Source: Megamerina dolium
Lineage: Eukaryota; Arthropoda; Insecta; Diptera; Megamerinidae
Length of the DNA stretch: 64,000 bases
Assembly: GCA_963854835.1 (NCBI GenBank)
Contig: OY978526.1
Span: forward strand, 59,019,149-59,083,148
Reading direction: 5' to 3'
Shown here in pieces: positions 46,501 to 56,991 of this stretch. A program made the translations under genes and the position numbers. The notes beneath the pieces were generated by a model. The model searched no databases. It saw only the letters and a program-made list of their open reading frames with translations, and was not told where the DNA came from. How positions within the stretch are numbered: position 1 is the first letter of the stretch; the number at the start of each line of letters is the position of its first letter.

Positions 46501-47105
46501 TGCTGGGTATATACAAAACTCGTACAACACCTTTGCATCCACAATCTGATGGCATGGTAGAACGATTTAACCGTACCTTGGAGGAATATTTGAGAAAAGT
46601 CGTAGATAAATACCAAAGAGACTGGGATGTACATATACCAATGTTCCTCATGGCATATCGATGCGCACAACATGATACGACGGCTACTACACCGGCAATG
46701 GCAATTTTTGGAAACGAGTTAAGACTGCCAGCTGATTTAAAATTTGGAGTCGTAACACCAACGAGATCAACCGAAGGTAATTATACTAGCGAAAAGCGGG
46801 AACAGTTGGATGAAGTACATCGGTTCATCAGAGAGCGGTCGCAGATGATAAGCGATAAGATGAAGGCCAGGTATGACTTGAAAGCAAATTCAAAAGGGTT
46901 CTATGAAGGAGAGCTTGTAATGCTTCATAATCCACAACGAAAGAAAGGCCTGTCTCCTAAACTACAGACTCATTGGGAAGGACCATATGAGATTATAGCA
47001 AAGATAAATGACGTAGTGTATCGCATTCAACGTGCCTGGAATAAAAGAGCAAAGTTTAAAGTAGTGCACTTGGAGCGACTTGCGCCATATCGAGGGGAAG
47101 TATAA
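43560..47105 (+). CDS. pol: Gypsy Pol (protease, RT, RNase H, integrase)
   Basis: Polyprotein of at least 1,181 residues, in the -1 frame relative to gag; there is no ATG near its start, so it is probably translated by frameshift. Domains in order: aspartic protease (LTLDTGASHSII), reverse transcriptase (CVDYRKLNDIT, MPFGLCNAPATFERLM, VYLDDIIVMG), RNase H (FVLDTDASGYGIGGVLSQ, HLRTDHSALRWLL), and integrase with HHCC finger (HNASSGGHLGITK, CKQCVMAK), Asp blocks MDIAGPFP and LHSDQGRNFE, Glu in LHPQSDGMVERFNRTL, and a GPY/F-type end (WEGPYEIIAKINDVVYRI). All catalytic residues are present and there is no internal stop, so this is potentially active. Confidence 0.95.
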   Translation: MGCPIIHISQLQRVPSSLTIDGKLDNMEFMLTLDTGASHSIIKSDLVKRFEPLMGIKLRTATGEDAQILGKIKKRVSIGNCTWEHEFIVADIIDDVIIGVDFMIDNGFTLDLNQRILRYANVELPLNIGYKRSGNIKRVLACQRQEVPAKSEAVIWAQMNVDDGTGKLWLVEADKEITNKNIILGRTLVEPKENGIVPVRILNPTNTSTVVKKGMVIGHCQEVTAVVDCEKGSSIKSGRSGTGKAEIKAQMEEWAGVLTKQQKEKALQVLEKYSSIFSSNGKTGGRTTIVKHHIDTGDSRPIRQAPRRVRLAKRDEAIKLISDMQKQGVIQPSASPWSSPVVLVKKKDGSTRFCVDYRKLNDITKKDSYPLPRIDDTLDTLSGAKWFSTLDLQSGYWQVELGKEDKEKTAFSIGDGLWQFTVMPFGLCNAPATFERLMERVLRGLHWKTCLVYLDDIIVMGKDFNDHLEKLKEVFERIQSAGLKLNMKKCSLFRQEVKYLGHKVTTEGVNTDEEKVAAVQEWPIPSNLHELRSFLGLCTYYRRFVPGFANIASSLHELTRKNKPFVWGEDQQKAFEQLKEKLCSAPILAYPVPGQKFVLDTDASGYGIGGVLSQIIDGQEKVIAYYSKILSKSERNYCVTRRELLAILECVKYFHKYLYGQSFHLRTDHSALRWLLQFKNPEGQLARWIERLQSYDFTIEHRKGGHHGNADALSRRPCKMECKHCSRVESKEHIVDIRLTNILPEESWTTERVQEDQRNDPDLVKIMEYKEQGIRPDWQEMANESPIAKAYWAQWQSLHLRDGCLFRAWESVDGKITNDLLVVPKARINEVIAEYHNASSGGHLGITKTVEKIKNRFYWVGCHDHVADWIRKCKQCVMAKDPTKKSRCKMHQNTVGAPFERIAMDIAGPFPISNAGNKYVLVVIDYFSKWPEVYPIPNQEASTVADVFVNQWVTRFGVPMELHSDQGRNFESVVFQEICRMLGIYKTRTTPLHPQSDGMVERFNRTLEEYLRKVVDKYQRDWDVHIPMFLMAYRCAQHDTTATTPAMAIFGNELRLPADLKFGVVTPTRSTEGNYTSEKREQLDEVHRFIRERSQMISDKMKARYDLKANSKGFYEGELVMLHNPQRKKGLSPKLQTHWEGPYEIIAKINDVVYRIQRAWNKRAKFKVVHLERLAPYRGEV

Positions 47106-47130
47106 AAACTTGTTCGGGACGAACAAGGTT

Positions 47131-47143
47131 AAGAGGAGGGCAG
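47131..47143 (+). promoter_or_regulatory. Polypurine tract
   Basis: Purine-rich AAGAGGAGGGCAG immediately before the 3' LTR, the expected plus-strand primer site. Confidence 0.75.
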
Positions 47144-47581
47144 TGTAACGAGTATCGATAGTTGATTACTCATCACTATTGTGACTGACTCTATTGGCAG
47201 CATCGAAACGAATGTCAACAAAAAGAAATAAGCGATAACCAGAACAAGCCAACGAGAAAGGAAGAGAAGAATCTCGATAAAGGAAGATTCTGGGGTGTTG
47301 CCAACAGAGTATAAATAGAGCCAGTGTTGAGAATTGACAATCAATCTACTTCCGAACGTGATTGCGAAAACATTGATACAGAGGCAAAAGTTGCAAGTAC
47401 ATTTAAGTGTTATAGTAAATAGTTGATTGTAAACAGTGTTGATTGTAAATAGAGATTATTAAATAAATTGTTGCTGTATATAGTTGTACAAAATAAGTGT
47501 TGCAGTTATCATTAACAGAATCCAGTGATCGAACAAGGTAATTCAAATAGAATTAAACGTTCACAGAATAAAAACGTAACA
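47144..47581 (+). repeat. 3' LTR of the intact gypsy element
   Basis: 438 bp, TGTAACG to GTAACA. It is longer than the 5' LTR by a 2-bp and a 12-bp segment and carries one base change. Confidence 0.95.
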
Positions 47582-49082
47582 ATATTTTTAATTTTAACAG
47601 TGATTTAAAAATATTAGTGTGTCAGAAATGTAATGGAAACAGAAAGGTGCCACTTTTAGTTCTAAAACGCACCCTAAAAAACTAAAATCGGTTAAGTGGT
47701 TCATGTAATATCACGATTTTAATACAAAGTGGTTAAGGTTTTCTTAATTTTGGAATATGATCTATACTTTCTAAAAATCTGGAAAAAAATATATAATAGA
47801 AGAAGAAATTGTGAAGAAATTTGTTTAAAAAATATCACACCTAAAAAATTATTACTCATAAAATATTTTTTTCTCAGTGTAGGATATATGAAGATTAATA
47901 TTTTTAAAAAATACTCTACTAAAGCTATAAGTTTGTTTCAGAATTTTTGGACCACGCATTCGTCCAAAAATTCGGGTGAAAGAATAATACTTTCAAGAAA
48001 ATAAAATTGTACTCAAAAATAGAAAACAAAAACTTGAACCCCAAATATGGTTAATAGGAAAATTAATTTGAGAATCCGTTCGAATAATTTCACTTCATAT
48101 AAATATCCATTGTCTTGCAAATGTTAAAGAAAAATATGGGGGCCTCTTCAAACAGTGTAATTTTAACATTTGTAATATTTAAATTAAGGAGCAAATTTCA
48201 TTAGAAAGTAACAACTTTTTATATTTATAGTTAATATTTTTAATCTATTTATAGTTCAATATGTATTAACTATTTATGAATATCCCAGGACACACGTCAA
48301 GTGTACAAGTAATGTACATACGGAACTATGCAGTTATTATAAAAACAGGTTTTTTTATTTTTTCGTTTTTTCCGTAGCAAAACGTCTCATTTCGTTCTAT
48401 ATTAAGCTCCCTAAAAATTGTTATATATCATATAATAAAATATGATATTCAAATATTTTAGCGTGTACTATTTTCGATCTGCCACGCATTATTTTGTATT
48501 ACATTGATTTATATGAGAATAATGGTTTTGCTTAATCAACATTCTGGCATGAATAGTGTTCTTTAACCGAGGGTTTACTGTATACTTATACCTCTTTATG
48601 TTATAAACACTTGAGGTGTGCATATTCTTCAATTCCTTGAAGTTGTTAGTGTGAAAAATGTATTTAGGCAAGTATACATTTCAGCTCACGTGCTAGCAGA
48701 TATCTATTTTTATCATTATTGTGTGCATAACCTTTCCAAATCATTTCTCCTTTAAATCGAATGCAATAATTGGTATTCAAATGTTACTAAATAAATTGTA
48801 TTAAATTAGCTAGAAAGTAAAACAAGTAGACAATTAGAAAATACATGTGAGTACCTACATATTTGCCAGAAGGTTCATTTCAATATCAACATAGTTAATT
48901 AACGACTAAATGAAAAATGTTTAAAAGCATTTCAAACTAAAAATATCTTTTTAGTCATATTTCAGTGTAACTTCTTTGGAAAATGTGTCTAATTGAATGC
49001 AATAAAAACTTTAAAACTTGTTAATAAATTTTAAATGTTGTTTATAAGAATGTATGTAGTTATGTGTGTATATTTCAATGTA
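47582..49082. other. A+T-rich intergenic sequence
   Basis: No convincing gene. A 91-codon frame at 47729-48004 begins VKVFLILEYDLYFLKIW and resembles a minus-strand frame at 41160-41225 (VKVFLIVEYDLYVSRLW), so a dispersed repeat is likely rather than a gene. Confidence 0.6.
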
Positions 49083-50736
49083 CAGTGGCTCCCAGCTTAT
49101 TTCGTACAGTGACAGTTTAAAAATTGCTGCAGTCGTAATTCCTAATATAGCAAAAATTTGAACAAAATATAAATGCCATTTTTGAAAGGAAGGTTTGTTT
49201 TTTATTTACTTTTTTAATTTACTTTTTCAAAATTTTAGTGTTTGACACTATAAAAAAATAAAATAAGAAAAAAATAGGAAAATTCATGTCACAGCTTATT
49301 TCGTACAGTCTCTTTAAGTTCAAACTAAAAACAAAGTAAGTTGATTTTAATATTTAGTATGACATCCCTTAGCGTTAATGACAGCCTGGAGTCTACTTGG
49401 CATTGAATCCACCAATTTTTGAGTGATGTCTGGTGTGATTTTTTTCCATTCCTCCATCAGTACCTTCTTTAGGTCTTGCTTATTAGAAATCTTGTGTGTT
49501 CTTATTTTATTGTCCAAAATAGACTAAAGATTTTCAATCACATTCATGTCAGGTGACTGTGGTGGTGGAGACATCAAGTGTGAGCAGTTCAAATAAGCCA
49601 AGATTGCACAATCCCAGATTTATGTTTTGGGTCATTATCTTGGTAATACCGAAATTCTTCCCGCAAACCCAGTTTGTCTGCACTTCGAAGTAAATTGTTT
49701 TTCAGAATCTCGAGGTACTTCATTTTGTCCATTGTTCCCTCAATAAAAACCAATTCACCTACTCCGGCTGCTGACATACAGGCCCAAACCATCACGCTAC
49801 CGCCACCATGCTTCACTGTGGGCTTAAGGTTCTCCTTGTTTAGCTCGGTATTAGCTTTACGCCAAACATATGACATTCCGTCCGAGCCAAAAATATTAAA
49901 CTTAGACTCATCCGCGAAAATAACGGTATTCCAGAACGCAGGAGTATTAATAATATGCTCTTTGGCGAAGTCAAGTCGGCGTTGTATATTCATTTTCGAA
50001 ATGAATGGTTTCTTTCGGGCTACTCGACCGTTCAAGTCATGATTGCGCAGCACACGTCGGACAGTTTCAGCACTGGATGATTTTCCTATTTCACGCTGAA
50101 CCTCTGCAGCCAACTTCGGAGCGGATAACTTTGGATTTTTCTTAATTTTTCGTACAATATAACGCTCGTCTGATGCGTTGAAAATCTTATTAGGTGCTTC
50201 TCTGCCCTTGTTCTCCAACCGATTTTCGCGGACGAAGCGTTGAATGATGTATTGGACAGTTGAGGCACTTAAATTTGTCATTTCAGCAATTTTTCGCACA
50301 CTCTGACCTTTCCTAAAATGGTTAATTACCAGTTTACGCTGTTCCATCGTTGTACGATGACCCATAAAGCTAAATGTTTAATTTACAGCACTTTAACTAT
50401 TTAAAATAATAATAATAAAAATTGTTATAATAGTTAAAAAGGTCCAAAAACTCATACAATTCAAAAAAACTTTGTAACTGCGCGGCAAAATGAAACTTAC
50501 TTACATTAAAGTTTGTGTACGAAATAAGATGTGAGCTGAAAATCAGCTGATCAATAGTTTTTCTCTCTTGCATAACAAAAAGAAAAATTTTTGGGGTTCC
50601 CCGTTTTCTTATTAGGTTTACTAAACACATACACAGACATCTACATTCAAAACTTATCGATAAGTTTTTTAGTTTCGATGTTACAGCCATGTACATAAAA
50701 ATATATACACTGTACGAAATAAGCTGTGAGCCACTG
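49083..50736 (-). mobile_element. Tc1-type DNA transposon, copy 2 (minus strand)
   Basis: 1654 bp from CAGTGGCTC to GAGCCACTG, TA on both sides. Same outer and inner terminal repeats as copy 1. It lies in inverted orientation 1.03 kb from copy 3. Confidence 0.93.
49347..50365 (-). pseudogene. Tc1-type transposase, C-terminus frameshifted
   Basis: The first 258 codons are open (50365 to 49589): helix-turn-helix, FADESKFNIF and YYQDNDPKHKS are intact. A one-base deletion then shifts frame after WLI, before the catalytic Glu block; a Trp-to-stop change follows. Both lesions are the same as in copy 1. Confidence 0.92.
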
Positions 50737-50738
50737 TA

Positions 50739-51766
50739 TATCCTTCTCTTTTTCTTTGATCCTCAGTAATAAAATGTACAAATCTACGTATATATGCATA
50801 TTGTCATGTTAAGACATTTACAAGTTTTGTGGAAAATGATGCCATGTAATTAATTAAACGCAAAATAACATTTTATTTTCACAAGACATAAAGCATTTCT
50901 TACAGACATTATGTATAGCAGAGCTGTAAAATAATTCACTCACCCTTAATTCATTTAAAAGCTGCATCAACGAGGCTGCACTCTATTGCTTTGAATTAAT
51001 TAAAGAATGACAGACGAACCATTCATCATCAAAAGCTTAAAATTATCACACTTTACAATTCATTAAAGAGTGGGAATTGAAAAATATCAATCATATTCTT
51101 CAAAGGCTTAAAAATATGATGAATTCATTCAATATTATAACTCTTTTAAACTCTGAAATACTGGAAATATATTATTTATTACCATGAAAAGCATAGCTGC
51201 TTTGGAACAAACCCCATGGTGTTATTATGAAGGTAGAGCAACTACAAAAAATTCCTATTGGCTGCGCGGTATACTGTCAGAAACTAGCGTCTTATAGTGT
51301 CAAGCTAGTGTGTTTCTTGTTTCCTTTTCAACTTCTTTTCCCATGTGTTTGTTGTTGTTTTATTTACTTTTTCTCCTTCTTTCATTAGAATTCTCTCCAA
51401 TGGCTCTACAGTACCCTGCAGTTTTGTATTGGATATGCGACAACGCACAAGAATTCCCCATTTTTTCTTGTAGTAGGATGTTGAATCAAGCTGCTCATTT
51501 TATATAAAAATTAATACAAATATGATACACCCTCTATATATCAAAAAAATTTTTAGGGAACCTTTTCAATTACAGAAAAAAATATGCCATATAAAATGTC
51601 ATAGCGTTTATCAAACCAAATATCGGATAGCTTTCGATAGCTACGTAAAAACAAACAAAAAAATTGTAATACGAAATAAAAATTTTATAAATTTTTGCAT
51701 TTAATACTTTCTTTATATTTAATATAAGCCAATGGCAACCCAGAAATGAAAAATCCAACAACCATA
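50739..51766. other. Intergenic spacer between inverted Tc1-type copies
   Basis: A+T-rich. Small open frames (51310-51507 and others) have no recognisable content. Confidence 0.55.
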
Positions 51767-51768
51767 TA

Positions 51769-53419
51769 CAGTGGCTCACAGCTTATTTCGTACAGTGTAT
51801 ATATTTTTATGTACATGGCTGTAACATCGAAACTAAAAAACTTATCAATAAGTTTTGAATGTAGATGTCTATGTATGTGTTTAGTAAACCTAATAAGAAA
51901 ACGGGGAACCCCAAAAATTGTTCTTTTTGTCATGCAAGAGAGAAAAACTATTGATCAGCTGATTTTCAGCTCACATCTTATTTCGTACACAAACTTCAAT
52001 GTAAGTAAGTTTCATTCTGCCGCGCAGTTACAAAGTTTTTTTGAATTGTATGAGTTTTTGGACCTTTTTAACTATTATAACAATTTTTATTATTATTATT
52101 TTAAATAGTTAAAGTGCTGTAAATTAAACATTTAGCGTTATGGGTCGTCGTACAACGATGGAACAGCGTAAACTGGTAATTAACCATTTTAGGAAAGGTC
52201 AGAGTGTGCGAAAAATTGCTGAAATGACAAATTTAAGTGCCTCAACTGTCCAATACATCATTCAACGCTTCGTTCGCGAAAATCGGTTGGAGAACAAGGG
52301 CAGAGAAGCACCTAATAAGATTTTCAACGCTTCAGACGAGCGTTATATTGTACGAAAAATTAAGAAAAATCCAAAGTTATCCGCTCCGAAGTTGGCTGCA
52401 GAGGTTCAGCGTGAAATAGGAAAATCATCCAGTGCTGAAACTGTCCGACGTGTGCTGCGCAATCATGACTTGAACGGTCGAGTAGCCCGAAAGAAACCAT
52501 TCATTTCGAAAATGAATATACAACGCCGACTTGACTTCGCCAAAGAGCATATTATTAATACTCCTGCGTTCTGGAATACCGTTATTTTCGCGGATGAGTC
52601 TAAGTTTAATATTTTTGGCTCGGACGGAATGTCATATGTTTGGCGTAAAGCGAATACCGAGCTAAACAAGGAGAACCTTAAGCCCACAGTGAAGCATGGT
52701 GGCGGTAGCGTGATGGTTTGGGCCTGTATGTCAGCAGCCGGAGTAGGTGAATTGGTTTTTATTGAGGAAACAATGGACAAAATGAAGTACCTCGAGATTC
52801 TGAAAAACAATTTACTTCAAAGTGCAGACAAACTGGGTTTGCGGGAAGAATTTCGGTACTACCAAGATAATGACCCAAAACATAAATCTGGGATTGTGCA
52901 ATCTTGGCTTATTTGGAACTGCCCACACTTGATGTCTCCACCACCACAGTCACCTGACATGAATGTGATTGAAAATCTTTGGTCTATTTTGGACAATAAA
53001 ATAAGAACACACAAGATTTCTAATAAGCAAGACCTAAAGAAGGTACTGATGGAAGAATGGAAAAAAATCACACCAGACATCACTCAAAAATTGGTGGATT
53101 CAATGCCAAATAGACTCCAGGCTGTCATTAACGCTAAGGGATGTCAACTAAATATTAAAATCAACTTACTTTGTTTTTAGTTTGAACTTAAAGAGACTGT
53201 ACGAAATAAGCTGTGACATGAATTTTCCTATTTTTTTCTTATTTTATTTTTTTATAGTGTCAAACACTAAAATTTTGAAAAAGTAAATTTTGGAAAATAA
53301 AAAACAAACCTTCCTTTCTAAAATGGCATTTATATTTTGTTCAAATTTTTGCTATATTAGGAATTACGACTGCAGCAATTTTTAAACTGTCACTGTACGA
53401 AATAAGCTGGGAGCCACTG
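51769..53419 (+). mobile_element. Tc1-type DNA transposon, copy 3 (intact)
   Basis: 1651 bp with TA at 51767 and 53420. Outer repeats 51769-51797 and 53391-53419, inner repeats near 51968-51991 and 53196-53217. Complete transposase, so potentially autonomous. Confidence 0.95.
52140..53180 (+). CDS. Tc1-type transposase, intact
   Basis: 346 residues, cut-and-paste transposase. N-terminal paired-type helix-turn-helix DNA-binding regions (about 8-110; RKIAEMTNLSASTVQYII and LAAEVQREIGKSSSAETV), then the DDE core: Asp in FADESKFNIF, Asp in YYQDNDPKHKS, Glu in SPDMNVIENLWSI, consistent with DD34E. Typical length for Tc1 transposases (about 340). The start MGRRTTMEQ is the ATG shared by all copies. 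Because the two sister copies are broken, this is the only copy here able to mobilise the family. Confidence 0.95.
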   Translation: MGRRTTMEQRKLVINHFRKGQSVRKIAEMTNLSASTVQYIIQRFVRENRLENKGREAPNKIFNASDERYIVRKIKKNPKLSAPKLAAEVQREIGKSSSAETVRRVLRNHDLNGRVARKKPFISKMNIQRRLDFAKEHIINTPAFWNTVIFADESKFNIFGSDGMSYVWRKANTELNKENLKPTVKHGGGSVMVWACMSAAGVGELVFIEETMDKMKYLEILKNNLLQSADKLGLREEFRYYQDNDPKHKSGIVQSWLIWNCPHLMSPPPQSPDMNVIENLWSILDNKIRTHKISNKQDLKKVLMEEWKKITPDITQKLVDSMPNRLQAVINAKGCQLNIKINLLCF

Positions 53420-53778
53420 TAGATATTTTGTAAACAACAAAACGGGAAGAAGAAGAAAGGCTGCCAGCTTGCTACTGAATGGATATCGCCACTCCTATTC
53501 TTTTTAGGCTGCAGCCATCTGCGGCTGCATTCATTAAAAATTCAATTCAGTGTGAATTCTTTAGCATTTTCAATTCATGAATTGAAAAGTCGTTGCAGCT
53601 TCTGCAATGGTCGTTGTGCGGGATGCCCATTTTCTCCACATGTGTACCAATGGCCCAGTGGCCTGTGCATACTGCTATTAGTTTGTGTGTGACGGCCCTA
53701 GATCTACTCAAAAGGCTTCTTGTCCTCTTCTCGCTGTAGTCTGGCCAGGTGGCTTTTGAAATTGTGCAGGTCGTGATG

Positions 53779-56700
53779 CTAGTCCATTTCCGCTGCGCTT
53801 TGTTTAGGTAGTGTTTTTGAATAATCTCCCTTGGCTTCAGCTAGGGGAACATCTACATCGGCATAGGGTGTTCGTTCATTGTCTGCAGATGAGCCCCTGC
53901 GAGCTAGCTCATCAGCATTCTCGTTGCCTGCGATTCCCTTGTGTCCTGGAACCCAGATAACTGATACTTCGAGGTAGGCAGATATTGCGGTTATTATTTG
54001 TTTACACTGTCCGATCAGCTTTGAGCTAACAGTTGGCGCGGCTAGCGCCTTTATAGCTGCCTGGCTATCGGAGAGAATTGTTGCCTTTCCAGTTATGTTC
54101 CTTTGTTGGAGCATTTCGCATGCTTGCAGAATTCCGTATACCTCCGCCTGGAACAAACTGCAATAAGAAGGGAGTTTTACGGACGTTGATATTTCTAAGG
54201 ACTCCGAATAGATTCTTGCTCCAACTCCAGAGTCCATTTTGGAACCATCAATGAAAATGTGTGTATCCCTACCAGTCAGGATCCCACCTTTCTTCCACTC
54301 ATTTCTACTTGGAAATACGGCCTTGATGCCTCTCTCAAAAGCCAGCTTGCGAGGGCAGAAGTCCGTCCTGTTGTCCACTAAATCTATTGGTATATTCCTA
54401 AGGATGCTACTGTGTCCTTGTTGAGTGCACTTCCAACATCCAGTTTCCCTGAGTCTGAGTGCCGTTTGCGATGCAGTACATAGTATGTGCAACTCAATTG
54501 GGAGGAGGTTCAAATTAGGAACCAATTCCGCAGCGGAGTAGGTGCGACAGGCCTCAGCATCACCAACACATGTAGTGTTCTGGACTTTCCGTAATTTATT
54601 GGTGTTACAGTACTTCCGAAGAGCTTTCCACCAAAATACAGAGCTATAGATCAGCACCGGTCTCACCACCACTTGTACCATATTTGGCATCAGACTCCAC
54701 TTCTTTCCAAACCCCGATTTGCAAGCATAGAAAGCGATACAGGCCTTCCGTACTGCATGTTTTCCAATTCAGTTTGCAGTCTATAGTCAGTCCCAGATAC
54801 TTGGTACTGTTAGATAGAGTTAATTGCTGTCCATTTAATGTTGGTAGTCTGAAGGCAGGTGGTTTGTACTTCCTCGTAAAGAGCAGTAACTCCAGCTTAT
54901 TCGGATTCAACCTAAGGCCTAATCTTGTGCCCATCTACTTAGTTTTGCTAATGTTCTTTCCGTGATTTCACTCATCACGGAAGGGAAGGGACCCGAGACT
55001 AGGATCGCCACATCAGCAGCGTACGCTACAATCTTAACTCCATTTGCGTTAAGTTCCACAAGGATATCGTTTATAATTATGAGCCAGAGCAGGGGGGACA
55101 GCACGCCCCCCTGCGGTGTGCCCCTATGTACCCGCTTACTACGTTTCGCACCCCCTAGCTCAGCTGTTATTTCGCGGTTAATAAGTAGGGATGAGATCCA
55201 ATTTCTAATTGGTTCTGCTATTTCTGTCCTGGCAAGGGCGGATCTAATGGAATCTGCCTTGACGTTATTGAACGCTCCCTCTACGTCAACAAACGCCGCC
55301 TGAGTGAATTGTTTATACAGTAGGGACCTCTCCACTGTGCGTACCACTTCATGTAGCGCAGTTTCTGTAGACCTCCCCCTCAAGTACGCATGCTGTACTA
55401 TAGAGAGAGATTTCTCATTTCGAAGCTCCCGTATATATAAGTCTAAGATTCTTTCTAGAGTTTTTAATACAAAGGACATAAGACTTATTGGCCTGAAGTC
55501 CTTGGCCAATTCATGTCCTCTTCTACCTGATTTGGGAATGAAAACCTTGTTCTCCTCCATGTAGTCGGGATATGGTTGTAGCGAATACAAGCACGGAAGA
55601 TCTCCTTTAGCTCCTTAACCAATGATTTCTGAGTCTTCTGCATCATTTTAGGGAGAATACCGTCTACCCCCGGAGATTTAAAAGGTGAGAAACTATTAAT
55701 TGCCCACTCTATTTTCTCCTCCGTCATGATTTTATCCAGCAGCGCCGCCGATACTTCCTGCTGTACAGGTTCGCTTCCTTGCGTTGCCTCATCAGGACTG
55801 TCTGGAAAGTGTGTATCTATAAGGATATCTAGAGTTTCGGCTGCCGATTCCGCCCAAGTGCCATCGGCGCGCTTTATAAAGGTTTTATTTGAGTGATCTT
55901 TAGCCAGGATTTTACCGAGTCTTGCTGAGACCTTCGTGGCCTCTATCGATTCGCAATGTTCCCGCCAAGATTTTGTCTTTGCAGTCCGTATAGCTTTTTT
56001 ATACTCCCTGAGTGACCTGAGGTCACTCAGATCCCTATCCCACCACGGCGGGAAGATCTTCTTACTCCTAGATATAGGACAGGCAACTTTGTTGGCCACC
56101 TGAAAATTTTTTTCTAGAGACTTGGCCCGGTCTTCCAGATTATTCCGGGACTCTATGGCTGTTCTATTTCTATAGAGTCTATCGCTAACTACCTTGTCAA
56201 AAAGATTCCAAGATGTTCGTTTTTTGGTTTCTATGTGGTTGTCTAACCTCCCTCTCCCAGCCTAGGTCAAAGAGAATCATTCGATGATCCGACAGGGAGA
56301 TTCGTTTCGAAACTGTCCAGTTACGAATTACAAGGTCGGGAGAGTTAGTTGTGAGTGTAATATCAAGGACTTCTTTCCACCTCCTACAGGTTTCCGAACC
56401 AGGGAAAGTGAAGGTAGGTGAATCGCCCCTGTTACAAATATTGAGATCGTAGGATATTATTAAATCAAAAAGAGACTCACCTCGCTCATTTGTTTCGCTG
56501 CTTCCCCAAATCGCATGTCTGGCATTGGCGTCGCAGCCCAATAGAGCATCCTCTTTGCTGTTACTGATGTTGCTGATAAGCCGTTGGACCTCCTCGGGAG
56601 GCGCTGAATTGTCATGCGACAAGTACGCAGAAGCGATCGTGAGACTACGACCGCTCTGCGACTCGATCTTGACCACTACGACATCGTAAGAACTAAAAAT

Positions 56701-56991
56701 AGGTAGAAAGAAAGCGTTAATTGTGTTCCTTACCAGGATGCACGACCTTGGCTTACCTTCACCATGCGTATAAAAAAGGTTGTAGTCCCTGGTGTGCAGA
56801 CCCATAATCTTTGAGCGCCATATCCAGGGTAACTTTATAAGACAGATGTCGATGTCCTCCTCTCTGAGAAGGATTATGAGGTTGTCCGAGGCTGCTTTGG
56901 CATGCTGCAAGTTAATCTGCGCCACTCTCAGCATATCCTTGTTTGCTGGTTTGTGGCGCACTTCCAGTTTGCTCGGCTGATGACGAGGCAC
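53779..56991 (-). pseudogene. LINE ORF2: endonuclease, RT, RNase H
   Basis: Endonuclease (56991-56197): VAQINLQHAKAAS, LLGCDANARHAIWGSS and SLSDHRMILF are present, but the usual catalytic Glu box (LIQEPW) reads LIKLPW. RT pieces follow in shifted frames: SPGVDGILPKMM, DFRPISLMSFVLKTLE, FVDVEGAFNNV, RGTPQGGVLSPLLW. The catalytic box is AYAADVAIL, where copy 2 has YADD. RNase H (IFIDGSKMDSGVGA, FQAEVYGI, LSDSQAAI, ENADELARRG) is intact in a frame from 54690 to 53779. At least three frame breaks make it non-functional. Confidence 0.9.

Larger units (their letters stand above)
41708..47581 (+). mobile_element. Intact Ty3/gypsy LTR retrotransposon
   Basis: A complete element of 5.87 kb: 5' LTR, primer-binding site, gag, pol, polypurine tract, 3' LTR. 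A 4-bp duplication ATAT flanks it (41704-41707 and 47582-47585). The LTRs differ by one substitution and two indels (2 and 12 bp), so insertion is recent. Gag and Pol are unbroken apart from a programmed-type frame change, and there is no env. The leucine-type primer site and 4-bp duplication would suit the Mdg3/micropia-like group, but the clade is an inference. Confidence 0.95.

Noticed and set aside
47729..48004. 91-codon ORF after the gypsy element as a gene
   Set aside because: Low-complexity Lys/Ile-rich, A+T-rich, and similar to a repeat at 41160-41225.
51310..51507. Small hydrophobic ORF between the inverted Tc1-type copies
   Set aside because: No family match and no supporting signals; chance ORF likely.
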